Source of the DNA: Streptomyces sp. B21-105
Lineage (GTDB): Bacteria > Actinomycetota > Actinomycetes > Streptomycetales > Streptomycetaceae
Reading direction: 5' to 3'
NCBI RefSeq assembly: GCF_036898465.1
Contig: NZ_JARUMJ010000001.1
Location: 1,302,001-1,366,000, forward strand
Length of the DNA stretch: 64,000 nucleotides
The position numbers and the translations under genes were made by a program. The notes under the pieces were generated by a model. That model did not search any database, was not told the origin of the DNA, and saw nothing but the letters and a program-made list of their open reading frames with translations. This document shows, one piece after another, positions 51,558-60,934 of this stretch. Each line of letters begins with the position of its first letter. Position 1 is the first letter of the stretch.

Positions 51558-52967
51558 ATGAAGAAATGCCATATCGCGTACCTGGCGTGCACAGCGACCC
51601 TTCTCGGGACGGGCCTCGGCGCCGCGTCCCCCGCCGCCGAGCCCCCGGCGCACGAGGTGCATGTGGTGCACCCGGGACAATCCATCCAGCAGGCGGTGGA
51701 CGCCGCGGCGCCGGGCGACACCGTCCTCGTCGCCCTCGGCACCTACCGCGAGAGCGTCACCGTGAAGACGCCCGGGCTGACCCTGCGCGGCATGGGCCGC
51801 GGCACGGTTCTCCGACCGGCCGCCGCCTCCGCCGACTCCGGCACGTCCGGCACGTCCGGCACGTCCGGCACGTCCACGGCGGGCACGGGGAGCACGGCCA
51901 CCGGCGCCGCCGCCGAGGCCGAAGCCGCGACGAAGCCCGCCGCCGATCCCGCAGCCCAGCCCGGCGCCAAGCCCGCGACGCAGCCCGCGGCCCAGCCCGC
52001 CGCCGATCCCGCAGCCCAGCCCGCGGCCCAGCCCGGCGCGCAGCCCGCCGCCGATCCCGCAGCCCAGCCCGCCGCCAAACCCGCGGCCCAGCCCGGCGCG
52101 CAGCCGGCGGCCAAACCCGCGGCCGAGCCCGCGACCGCGGCTGCGGCCGTCGAGGGCTGCGCCGAGAGCGGCAACGGCGTCTGCGTGCTCGGCACGAAGG
52201 AACAGCACGTCGGGAACGTCACCGTGGCGAACCTGACCGTCACGGGCTTCACCCGGTCCGGCGTCTACGCCATGGCCGCCGACAACCTGACGGTGCGCAA
52301 CGTCACCGCCGAGAAGAACGGGGTGTGGGGCATCGCCCAGGAGGGCTCCCTGCACGGCGTGTTCCGGGGCAACACCGCCCGGGACAACGGCGACGCGGGC
52401 CTCTTCCTCGCCAACTCGGTCAAGGAGGAGATGGGCGCCGTCGACACCGGGGGAACGCTCGTCGAGCGCAACCGGCTCGAGGGCAACCGGATCGGCGTCA
52501 CCGTGCGCCGGCTGCGCAACCTCACCGTGGCGGCCAACCGCCTCACCGGCAACTGCGCGGCGGTGTTCGTCGTCGGCGACGAGAACAAGCCGCGGGCCGG
52601 CCTTGTGACGGTGACGCAGAACCGCATCGAGCGCAACAACAAGTCCTGCCCGAAGACCGCCCGGCTGGACGCCCTGCAGGGCTCGGGCATCGTCCTCACC
52701 GGCGCCGAGGACAGTCTGATCACCCACAACGTCATCAGGGACAACGTCGGCGCGTCCCCGCTGTCCGGCGGCATCGTCCTGTTCAAGAGCTTCGTCGGCA
52801 CCCCCAGCGAGCGGAACCGGATCAGCGACAACACGCTCGCGGGCAACGCCCCGGCGGACCTGGTCAACGCGGACACCACCGGTAAGGGCAACACCTTCGA
52901 GAGCAACGCCTGCACGGCGTCGAAGCCCGACGGACTGTGCCGCCCGGCCGACACCACCCGCCGCTGA
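51558..52967 (+). CDS. Secreted right-handed beta-helix protein with Ala/Pro/Gln-rich insertion
   Basis: A 469-residue exported protein (signal peptide about 1-27, AYLACTATLLGTGLGAASPA). It starts with the beta-helix entry pattern HVVHPGQSIQQAVDAAAPGDTVLVALGTYRESVTV, is interrupted at about 95-200 by GTS repeats and an AAQPAADPAAQPGA-type repetitive stretch, and resumes with regular beta-helix coils (NLTVTGFTRSGVYAMAADNLTVRNVTAEKNGVWGI, NRLEGNRIGVTV, NRISDNTLAGNAP). This is the parallel beta-helix fold of pectate-lyase-like carbohydrate-binding or -cleaving proteins; no catalytic residues are obvious. ATG 51558 has no good ribosome binding site; an in-frame GTG at 51549 is an alternative. The insertion may be a length-variable surface loop. 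Confidence 0.82.
   Translation: MKKCHIAYLACTATLLGTGLGAASPAAEPPAHEVHVVHPGQSIQQAVDAAAPGDTVLVALGTYRESVTVKTPGLTLRGMGRGTVLRPAAASADSGTSGTSGTSGTSTAGTGSTATGAAAEAEAATKPAADPAAQPGAKPATQPAAQPAADPAAQPAAQPGAQPAADPAAQPAAKPAAQPGAQPAAKPAAEPATAAAAVEGCAESGNGVCVLGTKEQHVGNVTVANLTVTGFTRSGVYAMAADNLTVRNVTAEKNGVWGIAQEGSLHGVFRGNTARDNGDAGLFLANSVKEEMGAVDTGGTLVERNRLEGNRIGVTVRRLRNLTVAANRLTGNCAAVFVVGDENKPRAGLVTVTQNRIERNNKSCPKTARLDALQGSGIVLTGAEDSLITHNVIRDNVGASPLSGGIVLFKSFVGTPSERNRISDNTLAGNAPADLVNADTTGKGNTFESNACTASKPDGLCRPADTTRR
51838..52140 (+). repeat. Repetitive insertion in the beta-helix gene
   Basis: Four copies of a 9-bp GGCACGTCC-type unit at about 51840-51876 are followed, at about 51940-52140, by imperfect repeats of CCCGCGGCCCAGCCCG-like units encoding Ala, Pro, Gln, Asp and Lys. 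The repeats remain in frame. They are likely sites of slippage between strains. Confidence 0.85.
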
Positions 52968-53045
52968 CCCGGTAGCGCCGTACACGCTCCCCACCGCCCC
53001 TGGCCCCCCACACCCCTGGCACCCGAGAACGAAGGAAGGCGGCAC

Positions 53046-54113
53046 ATGACGACCGTTCAGTCCCGCAAGCTGTCGGACCCGCCCGAGCAGGACCCGCCCC
53101 CCGCCCCGCCGCCCTCCATGCGGCTGCGGGAGCTCGCGTTCGGGGCCGCGTGCGCCGCCGCGCTGCGCGCGGCCGCCCGGCTGGGCGTCGCCGACGCCCT
53201 CGGCGACAGCCCGCTGCCCGTGGCGGACCTCGCGGCCGCGGTGAAGGCCGAGCCCCGGCAGCTGCGGCGGCTGTTGCGGGCCCTGTCCTGCTACGGCGTC
53301 TTCGCCGAGCGGCCGGACGGGACGTTCGCGCACACCGAAGTCTCCCGGCTGCTGCGCGAGGACGACCCGAACAGCCTGCGCGCCATCACCCTGTGGTGCA
53401 CCGAGCCCTGGACCTGGGACGCCTGGCCGCTGCTGGACGACGCGGTGCGCACCGGGCGCAACGTCGTGGAGGACCTGTACGGGAAGGAGTTCTTCGCCTA
53501 CCTCAACGAGGACGCCCCGGAGTCGGCCGACGTCTTCAACCGCGCGATGACCACGTCCAGCGTGCAGTCGGCGCGGGACGTCGCTGAGTTCCTGGACCTG
53601 TCGGGGTGTTCGTCGGTCGCCGACCTCGGCGGGGGCCAGGGGCACGTGGTGGCGAGCCTGCTCGCCAAGTACCCGGCGATGCGGGGCGCCCTGCTCGACC
53701 TGCCCCGGGTGGTGGAGAACGCGGTGCCGAGGCTGCGCGCCGGCGGCGACCTCGCGGGCCGGGCCCGGATCGTGCCCGGCGACGTGCGCGAGGCGGTCCC
53801 GGTCGAGGCCGACGTCTACGTCATCAAGAACATCCTCGAGTGGGACGACGAGAGCACCGCCCGCACGCTGCGCAACGTCCGCGAGGCGGGCGGCCCGGGC
53901 ACCCGGGTCGTGGTCATCGAGAACCTCGTCGACGACACGCCGTCGATGCGGTTCAGCACCGCGATGGACCTGATGCTGCTGCTCAACGTCGGCGGGGCGA
54001 AGCACACCACCGAGAGCATGGTCGCCCGGCTGACCGACGCCGGACTGGTCGTCGACGACATCAGCCCGGTCAACCCGTATCTGCACGCGTTCGACTGCCA
54101 CTTCCCGGGCTGA
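53046..54113 (+). CDS. SAM-dependent O-methyltransferase
   Basis: A 355-residue methyltransferase of the dimeric O-methyltransferase family: winged-helix dimerisation domain (about 25-110, LGVADALGDSPLPVADLAAAVKAEPRQLRRLLRALSCYGVF), SAM-binding motif VADLGGGQGHVVASLLAKYP (about 193-212), DLPRVVENAVPRL, and the catalytic-side IKNILEWDDE and VVIENLV motifs. It methylates phenolic hydroxyls, often of aromatic polyketides. The ATG follows GAAGGAAGG. It lies next to, and converges on, the pigment PKS genes, so it may methylate the pigment; that link is inferred from position. Confidence 0.92.
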   Translation: MTTVQSRKLSDPPEQDPPPAPPPSMRLRELAFGAACAAALRAAARLGVADALGDSPLPVADLAAAVKAEPRQLRRLLRALSCYGVFAERPDGTFAHTEVSRLLREDDPNSLRAITLWCTEPWTWDAWPLLDDAVRTGRNVVEDLYGKEFFAYLNEDAPESADVFNRAMTTSSVQSARDVAEFLDLSGCSSVADLGGGQGHVVASLLAKYPAMRGALLDLPRVVENAVPRLRAGGDLAGRARIVPGDVREAVPVEADVYVIKNILEWDDESTARTLRNVREAGGPGTRVVVIENLVDDTPSMRFSTAMDLMLLLNVGGAKHTTESMVARLTDAGLVVDDISPVNPYLHAFDCHFPG

Positions 54114-54175
54114 TCCGGTCGCCCCCGCGCACCACCCCCGCACGACCGTCACCCCGTACCCCGCCCCCCGCAGAC

Positions 54176-54219
54176 CACCGGTCGCCGGGCCCGCAGCATC
54201 GCGGGCCCGGCGACCGGTG
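54176..54219. terminator. Bidirectional 19-bp hairpin between convergent genes
   Basis: The arms at 54176-54194 and 54201-54219 are perfect complements around a 6-nt loop AGCATC. It stands between the methyltransferase and the pigment cluster. Three short TGTCCG repeats follow at 54220-54250. Confidence 0.85.
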
Positions 54220-54253
54220 CTGTCCGGCTCTGTCCGTCTCTGTCCGGCGCGGC

Positions 54254-54613
54254 TCAGCCTGCCGGCTCGCGCTCCCAGAGGTAGAAGCGCTGCGCCATGG
54301 CGTCCTTGGGGGACCGCCAGGTCTCGGGGTCGTACGCGCTGACGTACGAGGACAACCGCTCGCTGACGTCGCGGAACTCGGGGTGCCCGGTGATCTTGGC
54401 GATGGCGGGCCCGGGGTCGCGCTCGGACTCGATCAGATGCATGTAGACGTCGCCGAACTGGAAGAGGCTGCGCCGGACGACGCCGACGAGCCGGGGAAGC
54501 TCTCCACGGTCGGACTCCTCGAACACCTTGGCGATGTCGGGCGCCGACCCCGGGGCCATCCGGGCGACGATCAGTGCTTGGTGCGTGGGGGGCATGGGGG
54601 GCTTGGAGGGCAT
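54254..54613 (-). CDS. TcmI family polyketide cyclase (WhiE ORFVII-like)
   Basis: This 119-residue cyclase of the TcmI family (words HQALIVARMAPGSAPDIAKVFEESDRGELPRLVGVVRRSLFQF and ERDPGPAIAKITGHPEFRDVSERLSSYVSAYDP) folds as a ferredoxin-like dimer and closes a later ring of an aromatic polyketide. It is the last gene of the pigment unit, 22 bp after the aromatase. ATG 54613 has GGAGAA upstream; a second ATG at 54595 has no site. Position matches ORFVII of the whiE spore-pigment locus. Confidence 0.9.
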   Translation of the reverse strand: MPSKPPMPPTHQALIVARMAPGSAPDIAKVFEESDRGELPRLVGVVRRSLFQFGDVYMHLIESERDPGPAIAKITGHPEFRDVSERLSSYVSAYDPETWRSPKDAMAQRFYLWEREPAG

Positions 54614-54635
54614 GGGGGGCTGTTCTCCGTCCGGA

Positions 54636-55371
<736 letters not shown>

Positions 55372-55414
55372 GGGGTTCCTCTCCTCTGCTGCTTCCCTGC
55401 TGCGCGACGCCCCG

Positions 55415-56665
55415 CTACGAGGCGTCCGCGACGCCGTGCCGCAGCACCAGCGCCGAGTTGGAGCCCATGAGCCCCCGGCTCAGGACCAGGGCCGTGCGCA
55501 CCTCGGCGGTGCGGGCGCGGCCGGTCACGAGGTCGAGGTCATGGCAGATGTCGAAGACGTTGGGGGTGGGCGGGATCAGGCCGTGCTCCATGGCGAGCAC
55601 CGCCGCCGCGGTGTCCATCAGCGGCGCCGCGCAGTAGCCGCGGCCGATGCCGGTCTTGGGCGCGGTGACGGGCACCCGGGCGCCGTGCGGGCCGAGCGCG
55701 TCCATGATGGCCAGGGCTTCGGCGCGGTCCGCCGCCGGGACGCCGAGCGCGTCGGCGAAGACGACGTCGATCTCCTCCGGGACACAGTCCGCTTCCTCCA
55801 GCGCACCCCGGATCGCCTCGGCGAGGCCCTGCCGGGACTCCTCCCAGCGGGAGGCGCCGGTGAAGGTGGCCGCGTGTCCGGCGAGGAAGGCCCGCACCCG
55901 CGCGCCGCGCGCCCGGGCGGTCTCCGCCGCCTCCACCACGACCATGGCGCCGCCCTCGGCCGGCACGAACCCGCAGGCCGCCGACGTGAACGGGCGGTAG
56001 GCGCGGGTCGGGTCGTCGACGGTGCTGAGCTCCTCGTAGCCGAGCTGGCAGACCATCGAGTACGGCGCGATCGGCGCCTCGGTCGCCCCGGCCACGATCA
56101 CGTCGGTGCCGCGCCGCACGGCCCGCGCCGCGTGGGCGAGGGCGTCGAGTCCGCCGGCCTCGTCGGCGGCGACGACCGAGCAGGGGCCCTTGAATCCGCG
56201 GCGGATGGAGATCTGGCCGGTGCTGGCGGCGTAGAACCAGGCGATGGACTGGTACGGGCCGACGTGACGGCTGCCCTTGCTCCACAGCTGCTGGAGCTCG
56301 CGCTGGCCGAACTCGCCGCCGCCGGAGCCGGCCGCGGTGACCACGCCGACGGAGTACGGCGCGGCGTCGGTCTCGGGCCGGCCGAGGCCGGCGTCGTTCA
56401 GTGCGAGGTCGGCGGCGGCCATCGCGAAGTGCGTGAACCGGTCGGTCTGTACGAGGAAGCGCTCCTCGATCGCCGCCGACGGGTCGAAGTCGCGGACCTG
56501 GCCGGCCACCCGCAGCGGGAGTTTCTCGCAGCCCTCGCGGGTGATCCGCTCCAGGACGCTGATGCCTTCCTTCGAGGACTTCCAGAAGGTCTCGGTGCTG
56601 GCTCCGTTGGGCGCGACCACGCCGATTCCCGTGACGGCCGCGCGCCGGGGCAGGGGTTCACTCAT
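55415..56665 (-). CDS. Ketosynthase beta / chain length factor (WhiE ORFIV-like)
   Basis: A 416-residue KS-beta. It aligns with the KS-alpha throughout but lacks the active-site Cys: the position of Cys 169 of the KS-alpha is Glu 169 in the motif AADEAGGLD, where most chain length factors have Gln. It forms a heterodimer with KS-alpha and sets polyketide length. ATG 56665 overlaps the KS-alpha stop (ATGA), ensuring equal synthesis. The Glu may be a feature of the spore-pigment subgroup or a variant of this strain. Confidence 0.95.
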   Translation of the reverse strand: MSEPLPRRAAVTGIGVVAPNGASTETFWKSSKEGISVLERITREGCEKLPLRVAGQVRDFDPSAAIEERFLVQTDRFTHFAMAAADLALNDAGLGRPETDAAPYSVGVVTAAGSGGGEFGQRELQQLWSKGSRHVGPYQSIAWFYAASTGQISIRRGFKGPCSVVAADEAGGLDALAHAARAVRRGTDVIVAGATEAPIAPYSMVCQLGYEELSTVDDPTRAYRPFTSAACGFVPAEGGAMVVVEAAETARARGARVRAFLAGHAATFTGASRWEESRQGLAEAIRGALEEADCVPEEIDVVFADALGVPAADRAEALAIMDALGPHGARVPVTAPKTGIGRGYCAAPLMDTAAAVLAMEHGLIPPTPNVFDICHDLDLVTGRARTAEVRTALVLSRGLMGSNSALVLRHGVADAS

Positions 56666-57930
56666 CGTGTCTTCTCCCTCGGCCGGTTCATGACCACCGC
56701 GGACTGGAATCCGCCGAACCCGCTGCCCACCGAGAGCACGCTGGAGAGCTTGCGCTCCCGGGCCACGCGCGGGACGTAGTCCAGGTCGCACTCGGGGTCG
56801 GGCGTCTCGTAGTTCGCGGTCGGCGGTACCACCTGGTGCGCCAACGCCAGGACGCAGGCGACGAGTTCTATCGCTCCGATGGCGCCCAGCGAGTGGCCCA
56901 CCATCGACTTGATGGAGCTCATGGGGGTGTCGTAGGCGTGCCGGCCCAGGACCCGCTTCACCGCGGCGGTCTCATGGCGGTCGTTCTGCTTGGTGCCCGA
57001 GCCGTGCGCGTTGACGTAGTCGACCGCGGTGGCGTCGGTCCGCGCGTGGGCGAGGGCGTCCTCGATGGCCCGGGCCATCTCCAGGCCCTCGCTGGTCAGG
57101 CCGGTCATGTGGTAGGCGTTGCCGAAGGTGGCGTACCCGCCGAGCTCGCAGTAGACGTGCGCGCCGCGGGCCCGTGCGTGCTCCAGTTCCTCGAGGACGA
57201 GCACCGCGCCGCCCTCCCCCATGACGAACCCGTCGCGGTCGGCGTCGAAGGGACGCGAGGCGTGGGCCGGGTCGTCGTTGTGGCAGGAGGTGGCCTTGAT
57301 CGCGTCGAAGCAGGCCATGGTGATCGGGGAGATCGGCGAGTCCGACGCGCCGGCTATGCAGATGTCGGCCCGGCCCTCCTCCACCGTGTGGAAGGCGTAC
57401 CCGACCGCGTCGAGGCCGGAGGTACAGCCGGTGGAGACGGTCTGCACCGGCCCCCGTGCGCCGAACCGTTCGGCCACCGTCGAGGCGAGGGTGCTGGGCG
57501 TGAACGCGCGGTGCAGCTGCGGGGCGGCCCGGCGGTGGTCGACGTCCCAGCGCTGTCCGTGATGGCTGACCAGCACGTAGTCGTTCTCCAGCCGGGTGGT
57601 CCCGCCGACCGCGGTGCCCAGGGAGACGCCGACCCGCCAGGGGTTCTCCGCCGCGAGGTCGAGACCGGCGTCGCGGACCGCCTCGTCTCCGGCGACCATG
57701 GCGAACTGGATGTAGCGGTCGCAGCGTTCGACGTCCCCGGCGTCCAGTCCGTGCGCCGCCGGGTCGAAGTCGCACTCGGCGGCGATCCGCGAGCGCAGAC
57801 CGGCCGGGTCGAAGAACGTGATGCCCCGCGTCGCCGTGCGGCCCTCGACGAGGAGGTTCCAGAACGCGGGGACGCCTATGCCGCCCGGGGCGACGATGCC
57901 TATGCCGGTGACCGCCACCCGTCTCGTCAT
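56662..57930 (-). CDS. Ketosynthase alpha (WhiE ORFIII-like)
   Basis: This 422-residue condensing enzyme carries the active-site Cys 169 ([10 protein letters not shown]) and the two catalytic His in [12 protein letters not shown] and [10 protein letters not shown]. It builds the aromatic polyketide chain from malonyl units in a minimal PKS with the following KS-beta and ACP. ATG at 57930 overlaps the cupin stop (ATGA), and its own stop overlaps the KS-beta start in the same way. Confidence 0.97.
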   Translation of the reverse strand: MTRRVAVTGIGIVAPGGIGVPAFWNLLVEGRTATRGITFFDPAGLRSRIAAECDFDPAAHGLDAGDVERCDRYIQFAMVAGDEAVRDAGLDLAAENPWRVGVSLGTAVGGTTRLENDYVLVSHHGQRWDVDHRRAAPQLHRAFTPSTLASTVAERFGARGPVQTVSTGCTSGLDAVGYAFHTVEEGRADICIAGASDSPISPITMACFDAIKATSCHNDDPAHASRPFDADRDGFVMGEGGAVLVLEELEHARARGAHVYCELGGYATFGNAYHMTGLTSEGLEMARAIEDALAHARTDATAVDYVNAHGSGTKQNDRHETAAVKRVLGRHAYDTPMSSIKSMVGHSLGAIGAIELVACVLALAHQVVPPTANYETPDPECDLDYVPRVARERKLSSVLSVGSGFGGFQSAVVMNRPREKTR

Positions 57931-58370
57931 GACCGGACCTGACGTCGGCCGGCGGCCTCGGCGCCGATCACCACGGCCTCGGCGTCGGTCCCCTCGGTGT
58001 CGACGTGGCCGAGCGGCGGGCTCGGCGCCAGCGGGCCGAGGTGGAAGACCATCCGGGCCTCCACCTTGCCGACGTTGCGGAAGCGGTGGCGCATGCCGAG
58101 CGGGATCAGCAGCCCCTGCTCGGGCTGCAGCGCCTGGGCCTCGCCGTCGAGATCGACCTCCAGCTGCCCGCACAGGACGTACACGAACTCCTCGGAGTAC
58201 GGGTGGTAGTGCTCGCCGATGCGGTCGCCGGGCTTGATGATGGCCACGCCCATGAAACCGCTGGTCGAGCCGACGGTGGCCGGGGTGAGCATGGCGCGCA
58301 GATCGCCGCCGCGCCGGGTGTTGGGCTCGACCTCGCTGAGATCCACGACTCTGGGACGGGAAGTGATCAC
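57927..58370 (-). CDS. Cupin domain protein (WhiE ORFII-like)
   Basis: A 147-residue small-molecule cupin with the metal-binding motif [25 protein letters not shown] and the second motif [13 protein letters not shown], typical of polyketide synthase-associated cupins including whiE ORFII. The GTG at 58370 has GGAGG six bases upstream. Its role in spore pigment formation is uncertain, possibly cyclisation or oxygenation. It is coupled by ATGA to the KS-alpha gene. Confidence 0.92.
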   Translation of the reverse strand: MITSRPRVVDLSEVEPNTRRGGDLRAMLTPATVGSTSGFMGVAIIKPGDRIGEHYHPYSEEFVYVLCGQLEVDLDGEAQALQPEQGLLIPLGMRHRFRNVGKVEARMVFHLGPLAPSPPLGHVDTEGTDAEAVVIGAEAAGRRQVRS

Positions 58371-58442
58371 GACGTTCCTCCGATGGTGTACTGCACCGAG
58401 GTGGGCGGGGCGGGTCACCGCCCCGGCCCACGTGATGACGGA

Positions 58443-59603
58443 TCAGGCGTCGGGCGACCGGCGGTCGGTGACGAGGTCCATGCGCGCGCGCTCGAGGAAC
58501 CGTGCGAGCTGGGCTGCGTCCTTCGCGCCGGCCGGGGCCGCGCCGGCGGCGCCTTCGGCAAGGGTCGTCAGCTCGGCGGCCTGCGCGGGGTCGGACAGGC
58601 CGAGGGCCTGGCCGGGGTCGGCGCCGTCGAGTCCGCCGCGCACGTCGATCAGCCGTACGACGACGTCGTCGCGCTGGAAGATCGTGCTGCGCAGCACCGG
58701 GTTGCGCGGGTCGTCGGCCGCCGCCTCGTCCTGCCGGGCGAGCAGTTCGGCCAGCTTCATGCCGCGGTCCGGCCGGGCCGGGTAGTACAGGGCGTACCGC
58801 TCGGCCTGCGGGTCCTGCCGGTCCGCCGTCACATGGTGGACGGCGGGCAGCGCGGCCCGCGTGAAGAAGACCCGGGCGGACTCGGGGTCGTTGAGGTCCC
58901 GGTCCTGCTCCAGATAGGGGTTGATGGCCTCCTCGACGGCCCGCACCTCGGGCTGCCGGGAGACGTGGCGCAGCGCGGACAGCAGGTCGCCGCGCACCTC
59001 GATGGCCCGCACCACGCGGTTGCCGTGCATGAACAGCGAGGTGCGGCACAGCCGGGTGGTGTCGTCGACCTGCGGCTCGGGCGAGGCGTAGTCGGCGAGG
59101 ATCTTGGCAACGATGTCCTCGCTGCCCGGCTTGACGGTGAAGGTGAGCGCGTGCCGGATCACGCCGTCGCCGATGCGGGGCGAGGTCTGCAGCCGCCGGC
59201 CGTTCGCCTTCGCGTCCGCCGCGGGTCCGCCGGTCTCGCGGACCACGTGGAAGCGCAGCGACCGGGTGTCGCGGACGCAGCTGTGCAGCGGCTCCACCAT
59301 CGCCACGTGTTCCTCGCTGTTCACCCAGGCGAGGAACGGCGGCGCGCTCTCCCACTCGCTGGTGATGAGCCACTGGGAGGGGTTCTCGATGGACTGGCAC
59401 AGCTGGTCGCTCACGTGCCCGGGGACGGACGCGACCTGGTTGCAGAGCTGCTCGTAGGCCTCGAGGAACTGCTGCTGGGCACCGTCGTAGACGTCGACCA
59501 GCAGGACGACCCGGAGCCGGGAGCCGTCGAACACGGACTGGGAGACACGTTGCGACGCCTGTCGCGCCCGCGAGCCTGCAACACGTTCGGACGTGGTGGT
59601 CAT
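58443..59603 (-). CDS. Antibiotic biosynthesis monooxygenase-like protein with SchA/CurD domain (WhiE ORFI-like)
   Basis: This 386-residue protein opens the pigment PKS unit. The N-terminal part (about 25-120, [40 protein letters not shown] and [22 protein letters not shown]) is an ABM domain, and the remainder (about 145-370, [37 protein letters not shown]) is the SchA/CurD-like domain found only in spore-pigment-type clusters. It may oxidise or cyclise the chain. ATG 59603 is preceded by AAGGAG. The gene upstream is a sortase, unrelated to pigment synthesis. Confidence 0.93.
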   Translation of the reverse strand: MTTTSERVAGSRARQASQRVSQSVFDGSRLRVVLLVDVYDGAQQQFLEAYEQLCNQVASVPGHVSDQLCQSIENPSQWLITSEWESAPPFLAWVNSEEHVAMVEPLHSCVRDTRSLRFHVVRETGGPAADAKANGRRLQTSPRIGDGVIRHALTFTVKPGSEDIVAKILADYASPEPQVDDTTRLCRTSLFMHGNRVVRAIEVRGDLLSALRHVSRQPEVRAVEEAINPYLEQDRDLNDPESARVFFTRAALPAVHHVTADRQDPQAERYALYYPARPDRGMKLAELLARQDEAAADDPRNPVLRSTIFQRDDVVVRLIDVRGGLDGADPGQALGLSDPAQAAELTTLAEGAAGAAPAGAKDAAQLARFLERARMDLVTDRRSPDA

Positions 59604-59739
59604 CCTGCGCACATCTCCTTCGCGGAGGGGGAAGGGAACGTCGGCCGCGTGATGCGACGTCAGCGTTCCTCGATCGTGTGCCCGTCCCCGTGAGCGCGCG
59701 ACCGGGGATGAACTACGTGGGTGACTGCGCGGGCCGACG

Positions 59740-60486
59740 TCACAGGAGATGCGCGAAGACCACCAGGTTGTCCGTGTAGTCCTTGGCCCGGCGGTCGTAC
59801 TCCCCCGCACAGGTGATGAGCCGCACCTCGGCGTCGGGCGTGTCGCCGTACACGCGTTCGTCGGGGAAGTCGTCCTTCTCGAAGGTCTCCACGCTGTCCA
59901 CGCGGAAGGACGGCTTGCTGCCGTCGGCCCGCCGGACCTGGAAGACGTCGCCCTCGCTGAGCGCGCTGAGCCCGGCGAAGACGGCGGGGGACGTCTTGGT
60001 GTCGACGTGCCCGGCGATGATCGCGGTGCCCGCCTCGCCGGGAGAGGCGCCCTTGGCGTGCCAGCCGACCAGGTTGACGTCGTCCGCGGGAGGCGGGTCC
60101 AGCCGGCCGCTGCGGCCGATGGCGAGGTCCGTGAAGGGCGCGTCGACCGAGATCTTCGGGATGAGCAGGCGTACCGGTCTCGACCGGCGCAGGTGTTTGC
60201 CCGACGGTTCCTCGTCCCGGGCGCGCGACGAGGACGGGGCCTGCGGGGCGGCGGCACGGGTGGCCGGACCGGAGGCGGCGGGCGGGGCGTGCGGGGGGTG
60301 TCCGGCACCGGACGACGGGTCGTTGCCACCGCACAGGCTGATCGCGAGGAAGACGGCGGCGGTGGCGCAGAGCATCATCACGCCGGTGCGTGAGCCTTGC
60401 TCGGAGGAGGACGCGGGCGCGGAGGGGGAAACGGGGGGAGGGGAGGACGGGGAAGAGGGGGAAGGGGGGGAAGGGGGGACTGCCAT
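59740..60486 (-). CDS. Class F sortase
   Basis: A 248-residue transpeptidase with a Ser/Pro-rich cytoplasmic start, one TM helix (about 33-52, TGVMMLCATAAVFLAISLCGG), a Pro/Ala linker and a sortase domain: PKISVDAPFTDLAIGRSGRLDPP, catalytic His in IIAGHVDT, catalytic Cys in RLITCAGEYD and the Arg in the DRRAKDY segment just after. Class F sortases are typical of actinobacteria and are usually next to a small surface protein with HTGGGAL motifs; here the neighbouring reading frame is only a relic (60648-60800). It lies inside the pigment locus, 136 bp upstream of the ORFI-like gene and on the same strand. The ribosome binding site is weak (GAGGTG). Confidence 0.92.
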   Translation of the reverse strand: MAVPPSPPSPSSPSSPPPVSPSAPASSSEQGSRTGVMMLCATAAVFLAISLCGGNDPSSGAGHPPHAPPAASGPATRAAAPQAPSSSRARDEEPSGKHLRRSRPVRLLIPKISVDAPFTDLAIGRSGRLDPPPADDVNLVGWHAKGASPGEAGTAIIAGHVDTKTSPAVFAGLSALSEGDVFQVRRADGSKPSFRVDSVETFEKDDFPDERVYGDTPDAEVRLITCAGEYDRRAKDYTDNLVVFAHLL

Positions 60487-60647
60487 TCGGTGGAACACCT
60501 CACTCGGGCGGCGCAGCGGAGCGGACGGGCACGGGGAGAGCGGGACGGGCCGCCGCACGGGTGCACCGGCGGGCGGGTGCACGGGTGACGGGTGCACAGG
60601 CGGGTGCGCGGGCGGCGGCCGCGGCCTCGCTATCACGTCCGGCGTGG

Positions 60648-60800
60648 TCAGTCCGTGCCGGCGGCGGTCCGACGGTGCGGGGCGAGGGCGGCCGAGGCGG
60701 TGGCGACGGCCGAGGCGGTGGCGGCCGAGGCGGTGGCGGCCGAGGCCGCGGCGGCGGCCGAGGCCGCGGCGGCGGCCGGGGTCATCCGGGCAGTGCGCAT
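60648..60800 (-). pseudogene. Relic of the sortase-substrate gene: signal peptide start only
   Basis: The frame MRTARMTPAAAAASA copies the start of the surface protein at 36644 (MRSARMILATAAASA) and has the same leader and ribosome binding region upstream. It then runs into Ala/Ser/Thr repeats made of 15-bp units (about 60692-60780) and stops after 50 residues, without the hydrophilic body, the HTGGGAL motif or the membrane helix. It is best seen as a decayed paralogue whose signal-peptide codons expanded, although a tiny Ala-rich peptide may still be made. Confidence 0.6.
60692..60780 (-). repeat. 15-bp Ala/Ser/Thr-coding tandem repeats
   Basis: Imperfect units of about 15 bp (on the plus strand gcggtggcggccgag and variants) occur six or so times within the relic reading frame. 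They encode ATASA and AAASA steps. Confidence 0.75.
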
Positions 60801-60934
60801 CTGATGGCCTTTCCGTCACGGCCGGGCAACCGACACCTCGTCAGCTGGTCCGACCCGACCGGGACGTGATCCACCGTCAGCCGACGACCGCCGCGGCACC
60901 ACTCGGGACGTTCACTCGGGTGAAGGCCACCGGC

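Larger units (their letters stand above)
60487..60934 (-). promoter_or_regulatory. Region upstream of the sortase with duplicated leader and repeats
   Basis: The interval from the sortase start to the end of the FAD monooxygenase contains, reading on the minus strand, a leader closely similar to that of the surface-protein gene at 36.5-36.64 kb (60801-60925), a short reading frame (60648-60800), and GGGTGCAC-type repeats (about 60545-60605). A near-palindrome TTCACTCGGGTGAA stands at 60911-60924. No other gene is visible. Confidence 0.7.

Noticed and set aside
49542..54152. A minus-strand open frame of about 1500 codons across the kinase, beta-helix and methyltransferase genes
   Set aside because: It lies opposite three well-supported genes and has no recognisable domains; long antisense frames are common at this GC content.
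60545..60605. GGGTGCAC repeats upstream of the sortase as an origin-type or iteron region
   Set aside because: Only three or four imperfect copies in a GC-rich context, with no replication gene nearby.
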